Assembly (NCBI GenBank): GCA_017470605.1
Contig: JAFUYH010000049.1
Coordinates: 1-49,210, forward strand
DNA: 49,210 nucleotides
Direction: 5' to 3'
DNA from: Treponema sp.
GTDB taxonomy: Bacteria > Spirochaetota > Spirochaetia > Treponematales > Treponemataceae
The notes beneath the pieces are model-generated. The model was not told where the DNA came from. It worked only from the letters and a program-made list of their open reading frames with translations, and made no database searches. Shown piece by piece: positions 38,001-45,601 of this stretch. The translations under genes and the position numbers were made by a program. Within the stretch, counting starts at the first letter, position 1. Each line of letters opens with the position of its first letter.

Positions 38001-40996
38001 GCTGTTCCTATAGAGTTTCCTGTAAGAACTGCTGTAGCACCCTGTGAAACTACAGAAATTATGCCTGGATCGGAAGAACTCCATGTATAGCCGTTTAATA
38101 CGACATCGCTTGTATTTTTTACAGACACACTTACAGTTTTGGTATTGCCTTCTCCTACAGCCACAACATTGGTTGAAGTTGTAAGATAGGTAAAGGCAGC
38201 AAGCTCTTCAGAAGAGTTACCAACCACTACCAGAACCTTTCTATCAAGAGCGGACTTAGGATGTCTGATTGTTATTTCTGTCTGCCCACTTTCAACTGGC
38301 TTTATATATGCAATTCCGTTTGTTGATTGTGTAGAAATAGTTGCAATGCTTTCATTATCAATAGAAAAAGTAAAGCCTGTTTTATCAGTCTCTGAATAAT
38401 TGACCAAAACTGCATCAAGTCTTTGTGCAGCACCATCTTTCAGCATTGTAATTACATCTGTACTTGAAATGTAAACTACAGGTTCTGTTTCTGGAATAAT
38501 ATATTCACTGCCAATCCTTACATAAATCTTTAATGTATTCTGGCTGTCTTCATGGCTCACAGAAATTACTGTCTCACCTTCTGCTAACGCAGTAACCGTA
38601 GCAGAATTTCCATTGCCTATAACTTTTGCAATACCTTCATTTTCACTGGCCCAGGTAATTCCAGAATACTTTGAGGAGCTTAAATTGATTGCAGAAACAT
38701 ACACTGTCTGTTCGTTTCCTGCCTTAGAAAGATTTATAACATTCTGTGTTGTCGTAAAATAAACTTCCGGCTCTGTCTGAACTGAACCCAGCGGATAAAC
38801 TGTTATTTCGTATTTGCAGGTATAAGTCTTTCCTTCATTATCAGTTACATTGACAGAAACATTTGTTCTGCCGGCTTTCTTAGCCGTAACAATACCCGTC
38901 AATGGATTTTCTGTAAGTTTTTCTACGCTGCACACAGATGAATCATTTACAGTCCAGGAGGCAGTAGAAAAATCATAAGAAACAGGAACTTCAATTTCAT
39001 TTCCGTTTTCATCTGTACGAGTTTCTTTAGAATCAAAGCCGACATAATTTGTAAGGCAGTATGCTGTTTCTCCAATCTCAAGATTATAATAAAGCTTGTC
39101 AGAATACAGTGCTTTCATATTAGCAAGCTCTTCTTCTGTATCTGCAGTCAAAATCATTACTTTTTTGTCTGCATCAGCCTTATTATGTCTTATTGTAAGA
39201 TTAGAGATTGTATTTCCACTTCCAAGTACAGGAGCTGTAAGATTTGCAATATTTGCACTGGCAGAAATCTTTATAGCTGAATTATCACAAGACCACTGAA
39301 TATTGTTATCATCAATAGAAGCTTTATTTTTTCCTTTAAGCTCAACTGTATAATCATAAGCTGAACCATTCAGCATACGAATAAGCCCATCTCCGACAAA
39401 ATATAAAGGTTCTTCCAATACTGCATCTTTATTTAGTACCTTTACAAGGATTTCTGTAGGATAGGCAACTTTAGGATGACTTATTGATATTATGGCAGTT
39501 CCCTCATAGTTTGGTTCAATAAAGGCTTTTCCATAGGCATAAGTAAGACTTGCGGCACGTGAATAGACTGGAGTTCCATGCGATGTATCCATAGAAATTA
39601 CATCATTTGCACTTCCATCTACAGCAGTACTCTTTATGGACCAGATAAAGCCTGCTTCATCTCCTTCATTTCCGCCTTTAAGAGAAATGTTTAAGTATGT
39701 CCCTTCTGCTCCAACTTTTGTACGGATATAGTTTTGGGTTGTTGTAATATAGCAGCTAGAATCCACTGCATTTGTAAGCTGTCCGTTCACAATCAAAAGG
39801 ACTTCCCTTGCATAAGCCGCCTTTTCGTGTGTGATTATCAGTTTACAAGACCCGTTTGCCTTGCCCTTAAGCATAACTTCATTGCCAACCCATCCTACAA
39901 TTTCGGCCACATCGCAATCATCAAGAGTATAAGTAAAGGCATCTACATTGTATTCACCAGAAGTTGTATTTTTTAATGATGATTTTAAGGTCTGTTCAGT
40001 TGAACCTGTAAGAGTAATTACAGTTGATTCCGGCTCGATGTAAACACTTTTTACAACAGAAATAACACGGCAAAGTATATCAAGTGGATATGCAGCATCA
40101 GGATGCGTTACCCTCAATGTACAGCTTCCACCTTTTACTGGAGTTACTACAGCTTTATTTCCATTTGTCTCATATTTTATTGGTAATAAAGAAGTATCTT
40201 CAAGAATCTGCCAGTTAAACTTATCATCAGAAGAAGTAGAAGAACCATTTACAAGAGAAACGGAAATTGTTTTTTCTGTTTCTTCCATATTCATGGTAAG
40301 AATATTATGGCTTGTAGTTATATAGCTTACAGCAGTTGCATCTGCAAAGACATAAATTCCCATGTAATATGGATAACTTGCTTTTTTATGGGTAATCTTA
40401 ATTCTTGCATAACCACTGTCTTTTGCAGTAACCACACAATACTGTCCTGTAGGTTCAATACTTGCAACAGACGGATTATCAATACTCCAGGAGTAACCGT
40501 CAATATCAGCGGCAGTGCCTCCATATAGAGAGCAGAACACCTTTTCTGTAACGCCAGGAGAAGTCTGAATAATAGTTGTATTTGAATAAATATATGGATC
40601 GACACTTTCCTCATAATTTTCAGCATAGCCTTTTACAGACACTATGCAGGTTGCTTCGTATCCATCATAAGAGCATTTAAGATTTGTCTGTCCTTCTTTT
40701 ACTCCTGTAATGGTAACACCCCATGCAGAACTCGTATCGGCTGTTATTATGTTACTGTCATAAGACCAGACAAGTTTTACATCTTTCTGGACTTCTGAAG
40801 GCTTTATATTGACCGTAATATAAGTCATTTCGCCTACAGAAACATTAATCTGATTCTTAGACATTGTAAGACCAGAAATTTTTATTCCCGAATCTGCTTC
40901 TGAATCTGAAAAGCTTGAAAAGAAGCTGCCGGAATTAAAAATAAAACAAAATGCTAAAAACAGAATTACTGTTTTACAAAATTTCATGTTCCTCAT
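35045..40996 (-). CDS. Giant Ig-like (BIG2-type) repeat surface protein, probable adhesin
   Basis: The product has 1983 residues. A signal peptide (about 1-22) is followed by a string of roughly 90-95-residue Ig-like domains. Each has a start such as YITTSxNIxxM, a FxWxxxD/NxxxxxI strand, and an end of the form IxVSHPKAAYPxxIxV; at least eleven such ends are visible (for example VTHPDAAYP, ITHEKAAYA, ISHPKVAYP, VSHPKAAYS, IHHPKSAYD). The last about 300 residues are different and contain CYWYHDDGGDSKYPYKI. There is no membrane anchor or sorting motif, so it may be exported and held at the surface by its C-terminal domain. It follows trbI after 113 bases in the same direction, so it may be a mating adhesin. 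AAGGAG precedes the ATG. Confidence 0.85.
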   Translation of the reverse strand: MRNMKFCKTVILFLAFCFIFNSGSFFSSFSDSEADSGIKISGLTMSKNQINVSVGEMTYITVNIKPSEVQKDVKLVWSYDSNIITADTSSAWGVTITGVKEGQTNLKCSYDGYEATCIVSVKGYAENYEESVDPYIYSNTTIIQTSPGVTEKVFCSLYGGTAADIDGYSWSIDNPSVASIEPTGQYCVVTAKDSGYARIKITHKKASYPYYMGIYVFADATAVSYITTSHNILTMNMEETEKTISVSLVNGSSTSSDDKFNWQILEDTSLLPIKYETNGNKAVVTPVKGGSCTLRVTHPDAAYPLDILCRVISVVKSVYIEPESTVITLTGSTEQTLKSSLKNTTSGEYNVDAFTYTLDDCDVAEIVGWVGNEVMLKGKANGSCKLIITHEKAAYAREVLLIVNGQLTNAVDSSCYITTTQNYIRTKVGAEGTYLNISLKGGNEGDEAGFIWSIKSTAVDGSANDVISMDTSHGTPVYSRAASLTYAYGKAFIEPNYEGTAIISISHPKVAYPTEILVKVLNKDAVLEEPLYFVGDGLIRMLNGSAYDYTVELKGKNKASIDDNNIQWSCDNSAIKISASANIANLTAPVLGSGNTISNLTIRHNKADADKKVMILTADTEEELANMKALYSDKLYYNLEIGETAYCLTNYVGFDSKETRTDENGNEIEVPVSYDFSTASWTVNDSSVCSVEKLTENPLTGIVTAKKAGRTNVSVNVTDNEGKTYTCKYEITVYPLGSVQTEPEVYFTTTQNVINLSKAGNEQTVYVSAINLSSSKYSGITWASENEGIAKVIGNGNSATVTALAEGETVISVSHEDSQNTLKIYVRIGSEYIIPETEPVVYISSTDVITMLKDGAAQRLDAVLVNYSETDKTGFTFSIDNESIATISTQSTNGIAYIKPVESGQTEITIRHPKSALDRKVLVVVGNSSEELAAFTYLTTSTNVVAVGEGNTKTVSVSVKNTSDVVLNGYTWSSSDPGIISVVSQGATAVLTGNSIGTAMITVANPSCTYPLQIIAQCVDPIAASASPYIQLTSSVITVNVNSNYTSVSADLIGGSEGDFSDFVWTSSDPSVCTVYGQNEVGKIKALKEGTAYITVSHPKAAYSAQLLCVCDKVVESECYINVPSSIITMKPTDSSQTITASLVNGASTDKYNFTWSLDVYDVIDFVYSANVCTITPLQQGQATVTIHHPKSAYDQQIVVTVQEYSTFAFPDEYLTITQGTVNFETMQIPNTKVSTHVEYSTSNAEICKIEGTKSTAQITAINAGTANVYAKLVANSTGVVQASAEMMVYVKEAPVNACYITSSTTIYTVNKGKSQTLSASITGSGIVTSDQQNLKWSTSDTDIISIAGINSNGTVTGQSIYITANKSGEALITCSHEKAASNLQFYIVVPGSADKAVTLNKSYITLTKGSSGSALKATIENAESSNDYNDLIWTVSNAGQEEVCRVMGSGQNVTIYPVNVGEAEVMAQLPDSKSVAKCTVLVQAGKSFVLESTSATVQPFGTKKVKYTVSPANANLTWTMNQSDDFFTYRDLGCDANGVGYVEIEGLKEGSGNLYCVTDGNAKGNLQVRVAWNYKFAVKGNTSFNIKPTETVSFDYTVSPANAEIVISSPDLNTVFNATVQKGTSSDDGVTGTGKIIINPITETGNNIRIDLVAKNKANDSVIGSQTLTGYIRYSSNLTPKITSTSNLKGKWSHLENDNIKLGDGEQFTVQFGIVESKINGTISSIKFQPTAGVTGITGSENLQDKSITLIHSTDQTAPYDMYLIKHLYYASEYPDYHAFKWQVTYHSYTSLGTKYYSDYIRLMKPGTENDFKPQNYECYWYHDDGGDSKYPYKITVTNNGVTTAVQNYTDDESKVYTLVEDTSKRNTYMSVSDFRNNPWLYCPGTIQADGDINFTYQDIVSGKYKNGEYGTNDKVNVAPHIMTNHVDCELVTFQSTDTTNKGGRLLGTIVISITHNGKSEPNVAHYNVYEEVRDCLCTYRP

Positions 40997-41068
40997 TTTT
41001 CACTCCTTGTAGAAACCTTGAATTTTAAAACCTAATAATTCTGCTTATACTAATAATTCAAAAACTGA

Positions 41069-41086
41069 GAACGAAACGTTTCGCTT
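41069..41086. repeat. 18-bp palindrome copy 8
   Basis: GAACGAAACGTTTCGCTT, two changes from the consensus. It lies between trbI and the adhesin gene, 72 bases before the adhesin start, with a T-run following on the minus strand. Confidence 0.85.
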
Positions 41087-41109
41087 CAAAACAAATGCTT
41101 CTTTTATAT

Positions 41110-42504
41110 TTAATTTGTTCTTACATACTTTCTGTTTACCTGATTCACCTTTACCGGGGGCAATTCGAGAGGTGTATTTGTAATAAACTTTACAACAGTT
41201 CCCTGCTTGATTCTTATGGTAGGCTTAATGTCTAAGGCACGGTCAACAATTTTGTTTCCAAGCTTGCTTGCCTCACTGTAAACATCGCTCATAGAATTCT
41301 GCAAATACTCATTATTCTGTGTTTTAATATCATTTGATATTTCTGTCTGAATGATTGAAAACATTGCAACCAGCCCTAAAGCCTTCATAGTTTCAAAAGG
41401 ATGATTTGTTGCAAAACCTTTAGTGCCGCTCATTCCCTGTGAATCAACTCCATTCATATTACCAAGCTCAATTCTGTACCCATCAGGTCTAATCATAAGA
41501 TTCCAGGCAATTTGAACTCTGTTCTGGCCATAACTCACAGAAGAATTATATGTCGCATAAAGCAGAGTTCCTTCCGGGATAAGCAAGAATGAAGAATCAT
41601 AACTTGAATACACATTTTCTGTTACACGAGCAATTACTACACCAGGATTATCTGTATTTATAGCGGTAACCAATGCACCTGTAATTATTGTTCCATCCCA
41701 AAGAGAAGCATAAGAAAGATACTGCCCCTGTCCGGCATTATTTACAGCATTATTGTAAAAGCTTTCTTTATTTGTCTGGGAGAGCTGTGAGGCATTTTGA
41801 TTCTGCCCATAGCTTCCGTAAGATGCCTGATTTACCAACTGGCTTTGCTTTAATATGTTTGCAATATAATCTTCACGGCTCATGGAAGCAGCATTATTAC
41901 CTGCAGAAGAAGTTCTGTTTCCATAATATCCGTTCATTGCGTCTGCAATAAGAGATTGATTACTCACTGAGCTTCCGCCATATTCCTGTCCTGCAATACC
42001 TTCAATTTTCCTGATTGAATTTGAATTTCTGGTATCAGGTCTGTCAGATTTATATGAAGCTGCAGAAGTTCCGCTGCCAGTTACAGAAACAGGTGCTGCA
42101 CCAGGCTCTGGCATTTTAAAGTCATCTGGCAAATCATTTATAATATCTTCACTATTTTTCTTTGGATTATCTTCTGCATAATCATCATCAGAATCATCTA
42201 AAAAAGGAAAAGAAACATCTTTTTCTGCAATCTTAATATCAGGAATAAATTTAGTTCCTGCCTTATCAAGCTCGGCAGATTCTTTTTTCCTGATTTTTGT
42301 CATTTTACTTACAGAAACAATAATTAGAATAACAAGCAAAAATGCAACTCCAATAACAATAAAGATATTGTTCACGTTGAGTTTCTTAGCTTTATTATCT
42401 TCTGGCGGCTCAAATTCAAAGTCGTCATCCATAAGCTCAGAGCTTTCTTTTAAATCCTCACTGCTATATTCAAGAGAAAGCCCTTCTGTATTCTCATCTT
42501 CCAT
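41110..42504 (-). CDS. trbI: TrbI/VirB10-like channel protein
   Basis: The product has 464 residues: an acidic cytoplasmic N-terminus, one membrane segment (about 47-68, IFIVIGVAFLLVILIIVSV), a long polar linker with serine/asparagine-rich parts, and a C-terminal VirB10 domain (about 265-460) with GTIITGALVTAINTDNPGVVIARVTENVYSSYDSSFLLIPEGT and QVAWNLM-like strands. VirB10 spans both membranes and links the inner complex with the outer pore. It is seven bases after trbG. Confidence 0.93.
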   Translation of the reverse strand: MEDENTEGLSLEYSSEDLKESSELMDDDFEFEPPEDNKAKKLNVNNIFIVIGVAFLLVILIIVSVSKMTKIRKKESAELDKAGTKFIPDIKIAEKDVSFPFLDDSDDDYAEDNPKKNSEDIINDLPDDFKMPEPGAAPVSVTGSGTSAASYKSDRPDTRNSNSIRKIEGIAGQEYGGSSVSNQSLIADAMNGYYGNRTSSAGNNAASMSREDYIANILKQSQLVNQASYGSYGQNQNASQLSQTNKESFYNNAVNNAGQGQYLSYASLWDGTIITGALVTAINTDNPGVVIARVTENVYSSYDSSFLLIPEGTLLYATYNSSVSYGQNRVQIAWNLMIRPDGYRIELGNMNGVDSQGMSGTKGFATNHPFETMKALGLVAMFSIIQTEISNDIKTQNNEYLQNSMSDVYSEASKLGNKIVDRALDIKPTIRIKQGTVVKFITNTPLELPPVKVNQVNRKYVRTN

Positions 42505-42511
42505 AGTCTAC

Positions 42512-43579
42512 CTACTTTTTATCCGCTTCTTTTATTCCATCTTCTGAAAGCTCTGCTGCTACAGTTTTCTTCTTTTCGATAATTACCTTTTGCTTTGCTA
42601 GACGCAAAGTAATTTTGTTTATGAGACGAGGAATTATAAAAACATTTTTCTGAACGGTATAATTTACAATTTCATTCCGCTCATTAAAAACCAGAGGAAG
42701 CTGCTTATGAAGGACTATATCATCTACAACTATATAAGTTTTGTTTCCGTCGTCATAAACTCGCTGTGGTAAAAACTCCGGCTTTTTAAAGCCGTACTTC
42801 ATTTTATAGTCAAAAGAAAGAAATTCGGGATTTGTAACTGTAATATATTCATTCTCCACACTTACCCCCTTTGCAGAAGTACCAGCAGAAGATGCTGCCC
42901 ATACATTTCTTGTTTCCGGATAATTAAACTTTACCATTGCCATGTGGGTATCTTTATATGATTTAATCCTAAAGTGATAGACACGCCTGTCTGTAATTAT
43001 AATCAGTGAAGAGTCAAGATTAGAATAAGCAGGCTTTATAAAAAGATGCTGGATTTTTTCTCCAGTCAAAGGATTTCTTGCCACATTAGCTGTAAGCTCC
43101 CAAACACTTGCATCTTCAGACAAAAGCGGATTTCCAATTACAATTTCACCGTCCTGGAGAATTATATCTGTAAGATGATATGGCTGGGCATAAACTTCAT
43201 AAACAAAGTTTTCATTGTATGTATAATAAAAAGTTCCGTCTTTATAGTTCTCCGGTTTTATTACAGAAACTTTAAGGCTTTCTTTTGCAGCTTCTATACC
43301 CTGTTTCTTTTCAACAACCTCCATTTTGCCGTCTGAATATGGAACATACACAGGCTTTTCAATGTATACAACAGTCGGCTCTATGTCCTGACCTTTTAAT
43401 TCTTCCTGAACAAGATATTCATGAAGCTCCTTTTCATTTTCTTCCTGCTCATCTTCTATCGACTTAAAACTCTCATCTCCTTCTGAATAAGGAACAGAAG
43501 ATTTTTCTAAGTCAACAGTTTTACAGGCAAACAGAGTTATTGATAATACAAGTGCAAATAATAATTTTATATTTTTCAT
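42512..43579 (-). CDS. trbG: TrbG/VirB9-like outer-membrane-associated lipoprotein
   Basis: The product has 355 residues. A lipobox LFAC (cysteine 19) follows the signal peptide. The middle (about 55-110) is acidic and helical. The C-terminal half is VirB9-like: YNENFVYEVYAQPYHLTDIILQDGE, VARNPLTGEKIQHLFIKP, LIIITDRRVYHFRI, YDDGNKTYIVVDD. It forms the outer ring with TrbI. In RP4 the lipoprotein role belongs to TrbH, which is missing here; TrbG itself being lipidated may replace it. Confidence 0.92.
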   Translation of the reverse strand: MKNIKLLFALVLSITLFACKTVDLEKSSVPYSEGDESFKSIEDEQEENEKELHEYLVQEELKGQDIEPTVVYIEKPVYVPYSDGKMEVVEKKQGIEAAKESLKVSVIKPENYKDGTFYYTYNENFVYEVYAQPYHLTDIILQDGEIVIGNPLLSEDASVWELTANVARNPLTGEKIQHLFIKPAYSNLDSSLIIITDRRVYHFRIKSYKDTHMAMVKFNYPETRNVWAASSAGTSAKGVSVENEYITVTNPEFLSFDYKMKYGFKKPEFLPQRVYDDGNKTYIVVDDIVLHKQLPLVFNERNEIVNYTVQKNVFIIPRLINKITLRLAKQKVIIEKKKTVAAELSEDGIKEADKK

Positions 43580-43583
43580 CTTC

Positions 43584-44267
43584 CTACCTAATATCCTTTA
43601 TGTCAAAATCAGTTATATAAATTCCAAGAGGATTATCTTTAATATCTTCCTCAGTCGGATTCAATACCTTTACAGTCATTACAGCCCTTTGGCGGATTTC
43701 ACTTAGGATTACTCCGGTCAAAGTACGTGTAACAAGCTGATAATCAACCTGATATGTATCTTTTGAAATTCTCAATGGTTCGGTTTCAAAAGTGATTTCT
43801 TTGGTATGATTTCCGAATTCCTTATAAGGGTTGTCTTCTTTTAGTAAAGTTGAAAACTTGCTTGATGATGTTGCAGTCAAATGATGATAGGCCTTTTCAA
43901 TATTACCTTTCACAACAGCCTTATCACTGGAAAGAGTTTTGTAGCAGTTTAAAAAGTCTTTTACCTGATATGTTATAGCAACCTCTGGTACATTAAAATT
44001 CTGATAGTTCTTTCTTGAAACTTCGCCTACATATTGTGTCTGTCCAAAGTCATTCATGGTAACAAGAGCCGGTACAATCTGAGTTCGCTTTGTAAGAAAA
44101 AAGACTATTCCTATGGACAAAACGGCAATAATGAAAATAAGAACAACAGAAGCTAATCTCAACATTCTGTTTTCATTCATCACCTGTCCACATATCATAT
44201 CAAAATGCTGAAGCTGTGGATTAAAGGGTGTTGTATTAGTTCCCTTTGGAGGATAAGTTTTTTGCAC
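43584..44267 (-). CDS. trbF: TrbF/VirB8-like inner-membrane protein
   Basis: The product has 227 residues with a GTG start at 44267 and AAAAGGAG upstream. A single membrane segment (about 42-65) precedes the VirB8/TrbF periplasmic domain (VTMNDFGQTQYVGEV, FLNCYKTLSSDKAVVKGNIEKAYHHL, YQVDYQLVTRT). It is a scaffold of the channel and first gene of trbF-trbG-trbI. This part is separated on the circle from the rest of the trb genes by the cargo and adhesin genes. Confidence 0.92.
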   Translation of the reverse strand: MQKTYPPKGTNTTPFNPQLQHFDMICGQVMNENRMLRLASVVLIFIIAVLSIGIVFFLTKRTQIVPALVTMNDFGQTQYVGEVSRKNYQNFNVPEVAITYQVKDFLNCYKTLSSDKAVVKGNIEKAYHHLTATSSSKFSTLLKEDNPYKEFGNHTKEITFETEPLRISKDTYQVDYQLVTRTLTGVILSEIRQRAVMTVKVLNPTEEDIKDNPLGIYITDFDIKDIR

Positions 44268-44281
44268 GATTATATCTCCTT

Positions 44282-44293
44282 TTGGGCAGGCAG
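44282..44293 (-). promoter_or_regulatory. Leader motif CTGCCTGCCCAA before trbF
   Basis: On the minus strand CTGCCTGCCCAA runs into the trbF ribosome binding site. It pairs with 5540-5551 of the par leader RNA at all positions if one G-U pair is allowed. Confidence 0.6.
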
Positions 44294-44305
44294 ATATATG
44301 TGCTA

Positions 44306-44334
44306 ATTATAAAGGAATAGTTGTTTATAGTCAA
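44306..44334 (-). promoter_or_regulatory. Promoter of the trbFGI operon
   Basis: On the minus strand TTGACT (44334-44329), 17-base spacer, TATAAT (44311-44306). The expected leader is about 34 nt. Confidence 0.8.
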
Positions 44335-44360
44335 ATATTTACTTTGTATATTATTAAATA

Positions 44361-44582
44361 TTATTTATCTTCAAAAGAAAGATTTAAATTCATATCTAAG
44401 GCATCGGCAAGGCGTTTTAATACATTTATTGTCGGATTTGCTTTTCCAGTTTCTATCCGGCTTATGTCTGCCTGTATGATTCCTGTTTTTTGTGAAAGCT
44501 CAATTTGAGAAATATGCCTTGCCTTTCTGGCTTCTGAAAATGATGTGTAGATTTTCTTATCGTTCAATTTCATATCCATCAT
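44361..44582 (-). CDS. XRE-family helix-turn-helix regulator
   Basis: The product has up to 73 residues. A Cro/CI-type helix-turn-helix covers about 22-50 (ISQIELSQKTGIIQADISRIETGK), followed by the usual NPTINVLKRLADAL helix. The start (ATG 44582 or 44573) lies inside the end of the zeta-like gene, so the two overlap and are co-translated. A repressor or second antitoxin for the toxin locus is the natural reading. Confidence 0.85.
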   Translation of the reverse strand: MMDMKLNDKKIYTSFSEARKARHISQIELSQKTGIIQADISRIETGKANPTINVLKRLADALDMNLNLSFEDK

Positions 44583-45327
44583 TTTTTCTGCTTACAGATT
44601 TCTCAGGAACTTTAATACCAATTTTTTTATTGAGAGATTTTACATTAAGTTCTTTTCCACTGCCCGTAGAATAAATCAACTCATTTTTGCCAAATTCATC
44701 CCTGAAAAATATTTCTGTCTTATCAGCTTTTCCAGATTCAATTACTGTCTTTACATTCTTTGCAAGGTTCTCACATACTAAATCATGATGAGCCTGGTCT
44801 GTCCAGCGGGCCTCATTAGTTCCATTTATTTCATCTACTTTTTGCATTGCTGCATATCTTTCTTGACAAGACTTCCAGCTTAATTCCTTAGAACAAGTTT
44901 GAATAAGAACTTCGGTTTTGTAACCATGTTCTTTCATTTTTGAAAGAGTGTTTATTGGAGTTTCTGAAGTTCTAAAAGTTCCTTCAATAACAATATTATA
45001 ATGCTTTTCAATAGCTTTATTTAAAATAGCCTCTGTCATTTTTCCAGCAAAGGCAGCGGTTTGTTTTGGAGAGTCCTTTCCATATTGTTTTTGAAATTCT
45101 TCATAATTTGGGTGATATTTTCTAAAATCATCACCATTAATAATAATTATATTTTTGTAACACTTTTCATTTGCCACTTCATTCAAAAAGCTCTTACCGG
45201 CTCCCGGTTGACCACCAAGAACAAAACCATTAGGAAAAGCTTGACGAGTGGGATTTATTTTATATTTTTCTAAAGTATCATTCCAAACAATGTCAAATGT
45301 TTGCTTTACAATCTCATCAACATCCAT
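44557..45327 (-). CDS. Zeta-type toxin (UDP-sugar kinase fold)
   Basis: The product has 256 residues. Walker A is GGQPGAGKS (38-46); NGDDFRKYHPNY (about 64-75) is the substrate motif typical of zeta toxins, followed by GTFRTSETP (about 115-124) and an RWTDQAHH region. Zeta toxins phosphorylate UDP-N-acetylglucosamine and stop cell-wall synthesis. The gene overlaps the small gene upstream by 11 bases and the XRE gene downstream by 26 bases, forming a three-gene unit. Confidence 0.9.
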   Translation of the reverse strand: MDVDEIVKQTFDIVWNDTLEKYKINPTRQAFPNGFVLGGQPGAGKSFLNEVANEKCYKNIIIINGDDFRKYHPNYEEFQKQYGKDSPKQTAAFAGKMTEAILNKAIEKHYNIVIEGTFRTSETPINTLSKMKEHGYKTEVLIQTCSKELSWKSCQERYAAMQKVDEINGTNEARWTDQAHHDLVCENLAKNVKTVIESGKADKTEIFFRDEFGKNELIYSTGSGKELNVKSLNKKIGIKVPEKSVSRKNDGYEIER

Positions 45328-45523
45328 ATTTTGCCACCATAGATTTTACCATTTTTACAGTTCCTTCAAAATCAAATACCTCTGGTGAATTTTCAAGTAA
45401 GGCCGCATTTAAATTATATAAAGCCTGACGTGTTGGAACATCGTTTATTTTCTGCTTTGTCAATGTTGCTATAGCTCCATTTACCATTTCCATCATTGCA
45501 TCTTTTTCCATTAAAGTTGCCAT
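45317..45523 (-). CDS. Small epsilon-like antitoxin candidate
   Basis: The product has 68 residues, all helical, with no HTH. It precedes and overlaps the zeta-like toxin, in the position of an epsilon antitoxin. Similarity to known epsilon proteins is not visible by eye, so the antitoxin role rests on size and position. ACGGAGG precedes the ATG and a strong promoter lies ahead. Confidence 0.65.
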   Translation of the reverse strand: MATLMEKDAMMEMVNGAIATLTKQKINDVPTRQALYNLNAALLENSPEVFDFEGTVKMVKSMVAKYGC

Positions 45524-45543
45524 ATAAGCCTCCGTATACTTTT

Positions 45544-45573
45544 ATTATATGCTTACACATATATTACTGTCAA
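45544..45573 (-). promoter_or_regulatory. Strong promoter of the zeta toxin locus
   Basis: On the minus strand TTGACA (45573-45568), 18-base spacer, TATAAT (45549-45544). A palindrome copy ends ten bases upstream of the -35 box. Confidence 0.85.
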
Positions 45574-45583
45574 TCGTTTTTTG

Positions 45584-45601
45584 GAGCGAAACGTTTCGCT
45601 C
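45584..45601. repeat. 18-bp palindrome copy 9
   Basis: Perfect copy directly abutting the relaxase stop codon (45602-45604) and just upstream of the toxin promoter. Confidence 0.95.
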
